Assembly (NCBI GenBank): GCA_034769895.1
Contig: CM068370.1
Span: 50,601,454-50,665,453, forward strand
Source of the DNA: Magicicada septendecula
Lineage: Eukaryota; Arthropoda; Insecta; Hemiptera; Cicadidae
DNA: 64,000 nt
Direction: 5' to 3'
Shown here: in pieces, positions 46,116 through 58,813 of the stretch
Position numbering within the stretch: the first letter of the stretch is position 1
Layout of the letters: every line of letters begins with the position of its first letter
The notes under the pieces: model-generated
Database searches by the model: none
The model's input: only the letters and a program-made list of their open reading frames with translations
Told to the model about the DNA's origin: nothing
Program-made: the position numbers and the translations under genes

Positions 46116-46862
46116 AGACTAGATACTGATATCGGTCCAAGGGAAAAAGCCACCAGAGATTCAGTAATAATGTACAGAAATTTCATCACAGCGAACTGAC
46201 AAAACTTTACTGTCACACCTTGTACTTGACAAATGCCGCAACGGCTATATGGCTATTAAAGTATAAATTAATTGTCTCACATCCGTGGCCATTAACTGTG
46301 ACGTACCGTTAGTCTTGATACAGATTAGTTTAACAGAAAATGGACCACACCACACATGGTGTATCAAATGGGCCATAAATATGTTCTTCATCAATGGTGG
46401 CTTACAGTTGCTGTACGAAGATCAAGTAACAATTTTGTTTACAGTAAACAATACTGCATTACAGTTTTCACTAAAGCACCGATTCTCTTCAGTAAACCAC
46501 GAATTGGCCTGAACTGTGAAGCTTTGCTACTTCATTGTAACGATGAAGTTGAAGAATTTAATTTTGGAATTTTCCCCGATTTCAAAAACTGAAATAAATA
46601 TCTGAATGCAATAACAAACACTGGGACATAAACACCATAAATGATGGAAAAGTGATGAAGCAGTAAAAAAATGAAAGTAACAATCAATCAACTAAATATT
46701 ACACTTTGGGACAAAACTCTTCGAAAATGAAGAAATACAGAATCGTCAACAGCATCAATATAAGGAGATTAAGTAAAGAATATTAGAACAAAATCATACG
46801 AAAAAAAAAAACTAAAACAAGATACAAAAAGCACAGACAGTGTTTTAAACCCTTGTCTGTTT

Positions 46863-46926
<64 letters not shown>

Positions 46927-47937
46927 CTCTCTTGCTTGTGTAGTCTTGTGAAGCCTTTTGGAATGATTATATTTGAGTTAGTATTTTTACTATTCTTAAA
47001 AAAGAGCTGTAAAGATGGTTTTAAGCATTATTTCTCTTTTCCCGTCATTAAGAAAGAACATTTTTTAAACAGAATTCTTGGGAATACGTTGAGAAGTAGT
47101 TTAGTTACGTGAATTAAAACAAAGAGGATTATTTGAAGGAATTATAGAAAGATTTTTCTATACTACTATATCACAGGACACATTCAACATATTACTTTGT
47201 TTTTTAAATTCTATCTTTTAAAGGTACTATAATGATATTACTTAAAAATACTAGTACTTACAAAACATACAACAAAAAAGTGTTCATAATAAAAACCAAA
47301 ATTAACAATTTGTTCAAAACTGACTAACAATTAAAGGCTATGCCAATAATATAATAATAATAATAATAATAATAATGGAAAATAATAAACATGTTAATAC
47401 AATGAAGTTTATAAAACAAAAACTTTCAATCATAATTTGTATAACGAAGTTTATACATTTTACAACATAAACACACAGAATTGTATGAACGCTACATTAT
47501 AGTATGCCACACATAACACAGTTGTGTTGACTAAGAGTGTTAATCATTGTTTAAAACCAACAAATACTTTAGAAAGTATTAAATAAGTGAATTGTTTCAG
47601 CAAAGTACGCGTAGAAATTCTATATTTACATTAAATGCACAAGTGACATTAGATTTAGTCCTAGTGCTCACTAGCAATCATCTGCTTCTATACAAATGGA
47701 CAGTTGTATATAAGGAGTATGACAGCTGTTTTTTTTTTTCTGACCAGAAAGGAAAACACAGTAATACAGGTTAATGTACATGATACAGAGATACAACTGC
47801 TTACGTGGCAACTTACTTGCCAAATTGATTACTCCAATCGCGATTACACCAACCCCTCAATTTTCCTACTTTATTTTCTATGAAGATATAAAGTGTAGAA
47901 CGTTGTGTGGTACTCGCTTGAGGTATTTTTTTTGGAT
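46116..47937. other. Gene-free intergenic DNA with microsatellites
   Basis: (AC)n at about 46866-46923 and (AAT)n at about 47350-47376. Two overlapping short frames at 46285-46592 have no recognisable domain. Confidence 0.5.
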
Positions 47938-48205
47938 TTCATTTGTAATCTTCAGTAAAATTATTTTCCGGGTTGTTTGCTCATGGTCCTCTTCTTGCAG
48001 ATCCAGCTGCGGCTGCGGCAGTCATCCTCAGTGGTCATCTGTTCTGTTCCTCTGGTTGCTAAATGACAACGCGACCTCAAACTGTCCAGAGAAGCAGAAC
48101 AGAAGACCACTGAGAATGACTGCTGCAGCTACAGACAAAACATTTGGATCTACAAAAAGAGGACGACGGCCCAACAGCCCGGAAAATAATTTTACTGAAG
48201 ATAAC
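47938..48205. mobile_element. Degraded fold-back with PLE-like termini
   Basis: The left arm (about 47945-48060) and the right arm (about 48090-48200) are inverted copies: TCTTCAGTAAAATTATTTTC against AAAATAATTTTACTGAAGAT at the outside, AGTGGTCATCTGTTCTGTTC against AGAACAGAAGACCACTGAGA at the inside. CCACTGAG..ATGAC and ACATTTGGAT echo the family Z hammerhead, and the outer CTGAAGATAACG..CGAAGC another, but GAAA boxes are lost. Confidence 0.6.
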
Positions 48206-50542
48206 GCTGGCCGTCGAAGCTTTAATGCTATGATTAATTTGTAATGGTTACTACATGGATACTATTAAAACTTACTGAACACATTCAAGGGATATTATAA
48301 TAAAAAAAGTAATGTGTTACAATTTTTAGTGAAAGAATTGCCACAGAACTTTCCCTAGTACCGTCTTCTCATGTGACCAGTGGTGGATCCATGGGAGCAG
48401 TGTAGTAGGCCACCGTCTCCACCCCCTCCCAGAAGTATAAAAGACGCAGCATTTGAAGCAGCAAAGTTAATGTGTCATGTAAAAAAATTTAATGTAAGAA
48501 TGCACGTAAAATTAACAGAAATTTTGTATATGCATGTGCATTTTGTAAACTTGTAACGAGCTTGTTGAGTTCATTTTTAAAATTTTGTGTAAATTTGTAA
48601 AATACAAACTTTATTATTGTTTAAGTTACAATCAAAATTGCACAAATACACGCTAAAGCAACTAAGTCCACAATAAACTGTACTCAAGGCATTTGTTGTC
48701 ACAGAGCTGCATTCTTGGCAGGCTGCTGTATGTGGGCAGATGACTGATAATGAGTACTATGTCTTGGATGTAACGTTTGGGAAATTCATCTGACAAGTTT
48801 TATAGAACAAACAAAATATATTAAATGATGTTATCTAAGTAAATACATTTAGACAACAAATTATACGTTAAAAAAGAAAATGGAATCATATCTATTTCAG
48901 GATCTAAATATTTTTGATCAAAGACTGTCTCACTAATTCATGTAGCAGAGTTTACTTATACACTAGAGATAATAGATCCGGTATCAGATCAGTACAAAAG
49001 TAGATTATCACAAAATACGCTACACAATATATTACACGCATTAGAAAATTTAACCAAGAAAATTACACAGCTACACAATTTCCAACAATCTTACTTAATC
49101 TATCACAACAGATTTATAAAATAATTTCAAAATTCCCTCCTAATCATGGTCAATTTTTTTAATTTACTTTAATACAGAGTATTTTAATTAAAACATTCAA
49201 TTGGTGGCTATAGATTTAACAAATCTATAACTTCTATAATAAATCTACTTAACAAATCTGCATTACTTCTGTTACTGAAAGGTCTGTCTTTCTACTGTCG
49301 TGTATATTACAAATAATGGCTACAAGTCTGCATTTAACATGAACGACTTGGAGAAAACTGACTGAAATTTTCTCTTTTATATGTAACACACAGAAAGTAG
49401 TGCTCTCTTATCTGAGAATTGTAAATTCTAACACTTCAAATTTCAACTGTTTGTTATCAGAGTGGAAACAAAATTCCGCAACTACGTTAGACGACAACTG
49501 ACTGCAACTTGCAAAAATACTTCTGAAAGAAAAAAAAATAATCTCATCAAAACAACAACCCCATCATACTGCTTGCAACGGCTCTCATCATACTGCACAC
49601 AAAATATATATTTTGCCAGCTGCTAGCATTTATACATTTTGAAATATCATTATTTATATTTTACACACAGTACTAAAACTTTATTTATTAGAACATATAT
49701 GACGCTTTCTATATTTTCTTGTGTACATCTTATCAAGAAACTACTATTGCTTTTTTACATTAAGTAAAACGACAAACAGAGCTTATATTTCTAAAAATAA
49801 TATTTGTTACTTTGTACTGATCTTTATCTAATTAACAAATTATTTTTTACGTGAAACGTTTTCCCAGTATCTACAACATCTTAAACGATCTACTAGCCTC
49901 AACGCATTCGATTAACACACTACAAGTGAAATAAATTTCTACATCATTAAACTTATTAAGGAGTATTTTGTTTTCTTTTATTTGTACATATATTTATTGA
50001 TGAAGAACAAATATCCATTGCCAGTGCATAAAAAAAAAACTACCCGTCTTCAGCAACAATTCTACCTCATGAGAACAGCTGTCATTCTGAAAACCCTGAA
50101 ATCCCGTTTACGCTTAAAAACTAACTTGAATTCAATTCTTATTTAAAGTACTTAGTATTTATACAATTTACAAAAGTAATATAAACATTTTTTTTAAATA
50201 TACTGTACACTATACTTTTCACTGTCTTTGAGACAGATGAATAAGAATTGCACAAAAATACAATACAAAAGTAACACTAGATTGCTTGACTTGCTTCATA
50301 TAGATAAATTCTCTACAGTTTTAATACAATTCATACTGTAATCGATAATAGACTACATACAATCATTGTTATTTTTCAAAAGCTTTTTGGCACCATAATT
50401 TTAATTAAACGGAGTACCATCATATTGTTTCATGACCGTAACAGTTTTTGAGTTTAATATTTACATATTTATCTTTTCAAGGTATTAAGACTGTGATCCA
50501 TTGTTGGATATTTTATGGCCAGATGTTTGAAGTTTCCACTGC
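48206..50542. other. Gene-free intergenic DNA
   Basis: A CAGTGGTGGATCCA motif at about 48376 looks like one hAT terminus without a partner. Otherwise AT-rich, no gene. Confidence 0.5.
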
Positions 50543-50546
50543 TGTT
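50543..50546. repeat. 4-bp target-site duplication of E2 (TGTT; other copy 57962-57965)
   Basis: TGTT directly precedes the 5' LTR and directly follows the 3' LTR; a 4-bp duplication is usual for Ty3/Gypsy-type integrases. Confidence 0.8.
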
Positions 50547-51717
50547 TGTAACGGTCCAAAATTGCGGGATTTTATTTTATTAAATATGGGTATTTTTATT
50601 TATTTCATTTTTGTGGTTTTCTAAAAAATATGTGTAAATTGTATTTCAACGGTGACCAGAACACGTGGTGAATAAAACAGTGTTGTAACGAAGCTGCAAC
50701 GCAATATCACGTTGTGAAATCGGTAAAGGAATCTGAACCACCCTAGGGTTCCAAGAACTTTGTAAGAGTGTGACAGCACGCACGTATGCGTCAAGCGAGC
50801 ATACGCGCGGACCCACGCGGAGGTGAACCACAAACATGGCGAAGAAACAATTTTTGGTCACTTTCATCTAACATGCGGCCAGACATGAAACTTAAGGTCC
50901 GCCCATCTAGTGACGTCAGCCAGTGCCGCACCAATTTCCTAGACGATCGGCACAACAACAACTACATGGGTTTAAATGGGAAGAAAAGACGACGAACAAC
51001 CATGAGGCTTTGACTTCCAGAACAACGACGAAATCGAGTTAGCGGCGAACGCCTTGCCGTTCTGCGCAGTTTGGCCTAGCTACCGTACCTGCAGGTACCA
51101 AGCCCAGTGGCCTCTTCAAAAAATTGTTATAATTATCCGTCAAAAGTGAGTTTCGGTCACCGATGAACACGTAGTAGTGCAGCGAAAACTACAATCAATC
51201 AGAAACATCAATAAATTAATTTCGGACACATTAATTAAAAATCACAAAATGAAACGTAGTGCTCGAGCGATCTCCACGTGCCGGCAGGGATGGGTTTTCT
51301 TTTAAAAATGTTAAGGGCTTTATAATTTTCTGTGTGTCTGTGAGTGTGTAAATTGCAGGCTGGGCTGTTTGTGTTTTGTGTTTACGTGTGATGTAATCAA
51401 GGTAAGCTATAGTATATAAGTCAATATTGTAAAATTACATATTACAAGGAAGCTGTATTCCAGTTAAAAAGTACACTAAAAATAATAGAGGTTTTGTAAA
51501 CATACAAGAAATGAATAATGAATAATTTGAAACAGAACATAGTAAATGAATAATAAAGATTAAGTAAATTCTCTTCAAATGAAATGTGTTAGAATACTTA
51601 TTTCGTAACCTCACACTGTTTCTGACCTCGCTTATAAAAGAACTCTGGGGACCCTTAGGAATATCGGTAAGTAACGAACAATTAAAATAAAAGTACAAAT
51701 AAGTGGGTTTTTATACA
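50547..51717 (+). repeat. E2 5' LTR
   Basis: 1171 bp, TG...CA termini. TATAAAAG at 51633-51640 lies about 80 bp from the LTR end, so transcription probably starts close to the LTR 3' side, leaving a long U3 and a short R-U5. Confidence 0.95.
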
Positions 51718-51719
51718 AA

Positions 51720-51739
51720 TGGCTGCCCGAACGATGGAC
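51720..51739 (+). promoter_or_regulatory. E2 primer-binding-site-like tract
   Basis: Two bases after the 5' LTR. It begins TGGC and contains GCCCGAAC, and resembles the tRNA-Lys site of E1, including the bases that follow (ATTATA against GTTGTA). Confidence 0.7.
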
Positions 51740-51943
51740 ATTATATAAAATAATTATATAAATAAGCCACAATTCAGAAACAGAGTGAGTATCGAAAGAG
51801 TAGATAATGCGTAAAAGTAAGGTTATATTGTGACTAAATGTGGTAAAAGATAGTACAATAATTTTATATATAATATGATTGTGTAATATTTATTACACGG
51901 AATAATTTTTTTGAAAGAATTATTAAAAAAAATTTTTTTTTAA

Positions 51944-52325
51944 ATGGCAGAAATGATGAAAATGATGCAACACTTTTTAGCGAACAGAAAAATGAAATTA
52001 GAAAAATCCAAAATAATCTTAACGTAAAATTCGATGAAGTGAAGAAAGAAATTAGAGAACAAGGCTGTATTTATGATAAGAGATTGAGTGAAATAGAGAC
52101 GCGGTTAGGCGAAATAGAATTAGAAAATAAGGAAGTACTAGACAAATTAAAATCGAACAAAGATGACAGGGTAAGTAGTAGTGGAAATGATGATTTAAAT
52201 AATGGGGTTACAAGTAATAACAATGACAATACAAATAAAAATATGGTGTTAGAAAATGATTGTGTAGATGTTGATAGTGATAACGAAATTGTAGAAGTTG
52301 ATAATAAGATGTTTGTGTGTGATGA

Positions 52326-52360
<35 letters not shown>

Positions 52361-52975
52361 AAGAATTTACAGGTAGAGTGGATGCAGGGGGTAGAGTTTT
52401 CCCGTAATGTTGTAATGGGGGGTGAAGAAATGGCTTCACGTGAGTATTTGGAAGAGTATAGGTTTGCAGATAAATTTCCCTTGGTTTTTTGTGCACTTCA
52501 TAGGTGGTGCCGTAATGATGAATTAGTGTCCCCTGCATGTTTTGAGAGAGAGAGTGTAGCTTGGTATGATGGTGAGGAATGATTTGAGAGAGAGAGAATG
52601 AGAGAGATAGAGATATTTAAAGTAAAGAAAGATTATGAAGAATTCGTAGAAAGGTTAGGCGTAGAGAGAAGTAATAATAATAATGAGCACTTACCTTACA
52701 GTGAAACTGAGATAGCAGTAGATGAGGTTAACGATGATAATATAACTCACCTGATTTTAACAGATTATAATAACGGCGACAGGACTATACTCGAGCGTGA
52801 CCAGGTACATGAGAGAATAATATGGAATAATCATATTAATTCAAATGATATTGTAGAAGTATCTGACAATATAGATAATCATTATGTTGATAATCATGAG
52901 ATTATATATGTAATTGTAAATGACTGGTATAATCATAAGATTAGACTATTATTTGACGATATGGGGTAATTTTTT
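51944..52975 (+). pseudogene. gag: E2 Gag-like and protease-like remnant
   Basis: Open stretches encode a charged coiled coil (EVKKEIREQG..., ETRLGEIELENKEVLDKL) like the N-terminal half of the E1 Gag, then acidic Asn-rich sequence ending in a (GA)n repeat at about 52329-52356. Further on, a segment ending near 52967 (VNDWYNHKIRLLF) faintly resembles the start of a retropepsin. The region is fragmentary, with a few breaks, and no pol domain follows. Confidence 0.5.
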
Positions 52976-53966
52976 ATTGTTTATTGTTCATGAACATTTA
53001 ATTATATGAATAATATGGTTTTGAAGTGCATTATCTTATGGAACGATTTGTGGTTAATGATAAGAAATAATAAGTTGGACTGTATATTCTTTTATGTGTT
53101 GATGTCATTATGTTAAATGTATTTGTGTATTACATTATGGTATACTATGTTATGTAAACAATGTGTATGTATAGTAGAAAGTGATAACATTCATTATCAG
53201 TTAAATTAAATTTGCAATTAACCAGTATAAATTAACAATAATTATAAAATTTGACAGACTAATTAAGCGATGAAAATAATTGTGAACCGTTAAATAATTG
53301 AATTAAATCATTGAAAATTAATTACTTAATTAAGGTTGTACGAAAGAAAGTTTGATAATGAAGTTAAATGATTTTATGAAATTGAGATTCTATAATGATT
53401 AGTAGATGATTAAACAGATAATACGTTCAAATTGAGGTATGTTAGTATAAGGGGAAGTAACTTCACAAAGTAGATCTAACTTGTCACCAAACTTGCCTCA
53501 CAGCAGGAACCCATTTTCGGCGATCACAGATTTACTATTAAGGATCGATAGAGTCAGCCTCCAATGTAAATAAAATTTTTGAAAAAAAAACCCCAAAATA
53601 CTTTGGATGTTTATAATTTTAAATTTAAATAAATTTTAGAATTAAGTGACCAAATATAATTGTCAAGTTTTAGTATCAGTGAGTATGGAAACGCTTTGAA
53701 GAATGTGAAATAAAATAAACACTTGTGGTCAATACAAGATGTGGGGATAATTTTGGGGGGTAGATTGATGTGCAAAGAAGTGACATAACAGTGGAGTGTG
53801 GAACTGCAATGGTAGGCGGTTTTAATTTTTGTACTTATTATTTTATGTTAATGAAGGTTAAGATAGAGAGAGTTAAGAAAGAGATGTATGGGGTTAAAAC
53901 ACCACCCAGACTAATAATGTCATTTAATGTAAATTGTTAATTTTACTTGTGATTCACCAACTTTTC

Positions 53967-54000
53967 GGGCGGTCACGGCCTCACCGAACCCTGACCGTGG
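53967..54000 (+). other. Conserved noncoding motif shared with E1
   Basis: Partner of 331-364 (minus strand). CACGG and CCGTG inside it can pair, so it may be a short hairpin in the RNA. Confidence 0.6.
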
Positions 54001-54014
54001 AATTGGTTTAGCTT

Positions 54015-54073
54015 TAACAGCTATGGTTGGGGCTCATTGCGACACGTTCTGCCTTAACTGGCCATAGCTGTTA
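54015..54073 (+). other. 12-bp inverted repeat (RNA stem candidate) in E2
   Basis: TAACAGCTATGG (54015-54026) and CCATAGCTGTTA (54062-54073) are perfectly complementary across a 35-nt loop, directly after the shared motif. Confidence 0.7.
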
Positions 54074-56742
54074 TCGTTGTCAAGGTGAATTTAGAAATTG
54101 ACAGGGGGGTAATTAAGGGGAATCACCAAACTATGGAACAGCGGCTGCCACTCTGTCCGCGTGGGGACAGCATAGCCAGGTGGTAGACCCGTTTTAAGGG
54201 TGTTTCAATATAAACGAGGATATATCGATATCCAAAATGATAAACTGTCAAGCCGAAGCAAAGACACGGAGGTGTCCAATCCCTCCAAATATGCAGTCTT
54301 TGTGGAAGCAAATAGGCGCTACAGTCTAACATAAATTACAATAGTGTGTGTGGACCAGGGGGTTGTTCAGATGAACAACGTACTTAAATTTTGTAAATTA
54401 AAAATGATAAATCAATTTGGCTCAAATTAAACGCTTGTATTCTGCTTTGACAAATAGGGTTTCATGCATTCAGTATACTGTAGTCATTCTATGTTTTATT
54501 GTGTTCAATGTATTATTTTATTGTAGTATGTTAGATATAAGAATTAATAAAAAATGTGTGTTTTATATAATGTGTAAATTGTTAAATGAGGGTAGTGAGG
54601 TCGTTCACCTTACTAGGAATGTCAGCTGATCAGTAATAAAATGTCACTGTTAAATTGTTTATAAATGTTCAAGGTAATTAATGTTAAACATAATGTTGTA
54701 ATGTGTTAAAAACCACTGTTGCAAATGATGAGAAAAGTAATCTGAAAAAGCTGAGACTTTAGATAATTTGCGAGAGATAATAAAAGATAGATTTTGGGTG
54801 ATAATGAAATAAGGCAGGTGAGTTAAGCAGAGTTAATTGTAATAGTAGTCAGAGAGAATAAGAATTTTGAAATACCAGTGAAAAACAAAGAGGGTATTAG
54901 ATATTTTAGGGACACAGTAGTAGGGAGTATATGTAGAGATGCGTAAGGTGAATGGTATATAAATATATTTGTTGATGATATTTTGTAGTAAGGGTGAGGT
55001 GGTAAGGTGTGAGCAGCGTGCGGCGTGGTGAGAGACCAGCGTGCGGCGTTGTGGCGGGGATAGAGTAGTTTAAGGGAGTGTTTGCCGATATTTTGGAGGG
55101 GCATTGGTTCGTATGTAGATAGCCAAGTTGGGAACACACATCCTAGTACAAAGATGAGCGGTGCCAGAGGTAAGTGGAATTAGTGAAGGTGTTTATAATT
55201 GAGAGATTGGTGTCATAGTTTGTTAATAGTGGTTGTTAGTAGTAAGAAAGGGAGTAAGATTAAAATGTCTATTGGATTGAAAGCATAGAGAGTACAGGGG
55301 TCACCCAGATTAAGCAATGATTGAAATGTGAAGAGTTAGATAGAAAATTCATAGTAGAAAGGTAATCAGAGATGAAATATAATGTAACAGGAAGGTTAAT
55401 AATAAATTTGAATTGCATAGAATCAAATGATAAATAATGGATGGTTAATTAATAACAGTTCAATTGAAATTAAAATGTGATGTTTATAATTTTATAAAGA
55501 TGTAGGGTGTGTAGAGTTTGACCAAAGTTAAATGTGATTTGGTTATTTTGAGGTAATAATCGCAATGTTAATTATAAAGGTATAAATGCCAAGTGGCAGA
55601 TCAAGCTAAAGTAAATAATTAAATCACCCAGAGTAAGGGAGAATAAGATGTTTAAATAAAGAGATTTATAGTAAAAATATAAAATTTTATTGCAACCAGT
55701 GACAATTTTAATAGAATTTGAAATGTAAAGCTATAAAGTGTTTATTTTGAATAAATTAAATATCAATTTTGTTGTTAATTATGATAATATTTTGTTATTT
55801 TAAATGTTTTATTTTATTGTGTTTTTGTGTTTCAAGATAGAATTTTACAGAGGTACGATGTGTTTTCAGATGTAACTTGTGTATACAGTATATAGGTCAA
55901 GGTTCTTGACTTGACCCAGTTTTTGGTCAGCTGATGGGTGAGGTCATGTACTAGGCATGTTTAGCAAGGAAGTTAATCCAACTTTTGTTTTTAATTAATT
56001 TGAACAAACTTTAAATAATTTCAATATGGAAAGAAATATTTTAAGAAATTTAAGTTTTTTTTGAATTTAAAATTTTTTTTTGGAAACTTTGAATTTAAAA
56101 TTTTGAAAAAAAAAAAGAATTTCTTGATTTCGCGCTTGCCAGATAATGAATATTTTTAAACTATGATTATTTTATTGTTTGTGTACTAACCGTGTTTATT
56201 ATTATTGAATTGTATTGTTAGACTCTAGGTGTAATCACATGTTAGGCTAAGGATGTTCTTATTTTAAGAAATGTTCAATTGATTTACTTTAAATAACAGA
56301 AAAAATTAATGAAGAGAATTATTCAGTATAAATGAAAAATTTGTGTTTTAATTTTCAAGCAAAACTGTTAATGATTTTTCGCTTAGTAAATTTTTTAAGA
56401 ATATTTTCGTTTTGTAATATGTGGAATAAGTGTGTGTGTGTGAGCCCAGTATCTGCTAAAGGCAGCCCAGTTTGCAGAAAAAGGGGAAACATATCGGTTG
56501 AGGATCTGACACGATCTAAGCCAGGGATTGAGGATTTTTGGGGTAGCATGATAGAAGGTGAGGTGCGCTGTGGTGCGTGTCTGTTCGATTTTTCGGTGTT
56601 GGGATCTCTTACAGAGAAGTCCAGTGATCTCGTTCAGATGCGTCTATAGTCGCCGAACCAGGGGGGTCGGTTACCCATGAAATGTAAGAACAAAAGGGGG
56701 TTGTTGGCACCAGTTCCTCACCGGTCCTCTTAGGGGTTTTAT

Positions 56743-56790
56743 CAATGAGATTTCTTCTGTTTTGACAGAAGACCTCTCATTGAGGGGGTA
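56743..56790 (+). promoter_or_regulatory. Hairpin and polypurine tract before the E2 3' LTR
   Basis: CAATGAGA/TCTCATTG and CTTCTG/CAGAAG form a two-part stem (56743-56782) with a small internal loop. The purine tract TGAGGGGGTA (56781-56790) overlaps its 3' foot and ends next to the LTR, where plus-strand synthesis would be primed. Confidence 0.75.
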
Positions 56791-56791
56791 T

Positions 56792-57961
56792 TGTAACGGT
56801 CCAAAATTGCGGGATTTTATTTTATTAAATATGGGTATTTTTATTTATTTCATTTTTGGGGTTTTCTAAAAAATATGTGTAAATTGTATTTCAATGGTGA
56901 CCAGAACACGTGGTGAATAAAACAGTGTTGTAACGAAGCTGCAACGCAATATCATGTTGTGAAATCGGTAAAGGAATCCGAACCACCCTAGGTTCCAAGA
57001 ACTTTGTAAGAGTGTGACAGCGCGCACGTACGCGTCAAGCGAGCATACGCGCGGACCCACGCGGAGGTGAACCGCAAACATGGCGAAGAAACAATTTTTG
57101 GTCACTTTCATCTAACATGCGGCCGGACATGAAACTTAAGGTCCGCCCATCTAGTGATGTCAGCCAGTGCCGCACCAATTTCCTAGACGATCGGCACAAC
57201 AACAACTACATGGGTTTAAATGGGAAGAAAAGACGACGAACAACCATGAGGCTTTGACTTCCAGAACAACAACGAAATCGAGTCAGCGGCGAACGCCTTG
57301 CCGTTCTGCGCAGTTTGGCCTAGCTACCGTACCTGCAGGTACCAAGCCCAGTGGGCTCTTCAAAAAATTGTTATAATTATCCGTCAAAAGTGAGTTTCGG
57401 TCAACGATGAACACGTAGTAGTGCAGCGAAAACTACAATCAATCAGAAACATCAATAAATTAATTTCGGACACATCAATTAAAAATCACAAAATGAAACG
57501 TAGTGCTCGAGCGATCTCCACATGCCGGCAGGGATGGGTTTTCTTTTAATAATGTTAAGGGCTTTATAATTTTCTGTGTGTCTGTGAGTGTGTAAATTGC
57601 AGGCTGGGCTGTTTGTGTTTTGTGTTTATGTGTGATGTAATCAAGGTAAGTTATAGTATACAAGTCAATATTGTAAAATTATATATTACAAGGAAGCTGT
57701 ATTCCAGTTAAAAAGTACACTAAAAATAATAGAGGTTTTGTAAACATACAAGAAATGAATAATGAATAATTTGAAACAGAACATAGTAAATGAATAATAA
57801 AGATTAAGTAAATTCTCTTCAAATGAAATGTGTTAGAATACTTATTTCGTAACCTCACACTGTTTCTGACCTCGCTTATAAAAGAACTCTGGGGACCCTT
57901 AGGAATATCGGTAAGTAACGAACAATTAAAATAAAAGTATAAATAAGTGGGTTTTTATACA
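56792..57961 (+). repeat. E2 3' LTR
   Basis: 1170 bp, aligned to the 5' LTR along its whole length; TATAAAAG at 57877-57884. Confidence 0.95.
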
Positions 57962-58108
57962 TGTTGCTCGAATGGACTAACCAATCATTGCCACAAATGT
58001 AATTGAAACATCTGGCTGGAAAAAAGCATCCAACAACAGACACCAAGAAACAGTGTACATTGTTGGTTACTTGACATACCAATGGAGAATAAAATGTCTG
58101 TATGAAAC

Positions 58109-58805
58109 CAGACCCGGATTTCCTACTAGGCACACTAGACATGTGCCTAGGGGTGGCAGGGTCAGGTGGGCGGCACAAGGTGAAAAATTATTTGTTAAAA
58201 TTTCATGTTTTCGGTTTTTTGATTACAGTATTTGTATTGGGCACTTGCATTATGGCCAAATTGAAGAAAATGGTTTTGAAATAACCTTTAATTATATAAT
58301 TGAATAAGACGGTATTGACACTGGGCCTGTCAATAGCGGTGGTCGGAGCGGAGTACTGACTAAAATAGTTTGTTTCAATATCGCTTGAGGCGCCTCGATC
58401 TAGAAGTCACTCCCTACTGTGCATGATCATATTTCCAAAGCATAATAGAGAATGTTGTTTAAATGAAGGGAAGAACTTGATACATTTAATTTCTATAAAT
58501 AAACCTATAAAAAGAAAGTAGGCCTACGTATATTACTTGTTATAAAACTACTCTATGTGTTACTAAAGTGTACACATAAATACATGTTAATAAAAGTTAA
58601 AAAATGTAGTCTTTTTCACAATTCCATCACATTTCCCTTTTAGATTTAAGATCAAATGAGATATTTGCAATAGAGAAGTTGAAATGACTATTTTCAGCAA
58701 CGTTTTTCCAGCAGTCAAGGAGAATTGAATATATAGAAGTTACTTGTTGGGGGGGGGGGCTAACAATAGTGCCTAGGGGTGGCAGGGCACCTAAATCCGG
58801 GCCTG
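58109..58805. mobile_element. 697-bp hAT-type non-autonomous element
   Basis: Inverted ends CAGACCCGGATTT and CAGGCCCGGATTT, flanking 8-mers TATGAAAC and TATGAAAG (7 of 8). Both ends also carry CCTAGGGGTGGCAGGG, in the same orientation. No transposase frame. It lies about 145 bp from the E2 3' LTR. Confidence 0.82.
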
Positions 58806-58813
58806 TATGAAAG

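Larger units (their letters stand above)
52976..56742 (+). other. E2 long noncoding interior
   Basis: About 3.8 kb, AT-rich, without a credible coding frame. It contains the conserved motif at 53967-54000, a 12-bp stem at 54015-54073 and several AT runs near 56040-56120. Long noncoding interiors of this sort define LARD-type non-autonomous elements. Confidence 0.7.
50547..57961 (+). mobile_element. Non-autonomous LTR retrotransposon E2 (LARD-like), 7.4 kb
   Basis: LTRs of 1171 and 1170 bp begin TGTAACGG and end TATACA, with a 4-bp target duplication, a PBS-like tract after the 5' LTR and a purine tract before the 3' LTR. By eye the LTRs differ at about 22 places (about 98% identical), so the insertion is fairly young. 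The 5.07-kb interior has little coding sequence: a coiled-coil Gag-like stretch and a hint of protease, then long AT-rich noncoding DNA. No RT, RNase H or integrase is visible. It is structurally whole but depends on another element's enzymes. The PBS, the gag style and a shared motif point to E1 relatives. Confidence 0.93.

Noticed and set aside
46285-46592. Two overlapping plus-strand frames that might be a gene
   Set aside because: No domain, no codon-usage signal visible by eye, and neighbouring DNA is a decayed mariner.
48376-48450. CAGTGGTGGATCCA as a hAT terminus
   Set aside because: No inverted partner or target duplication could be found.
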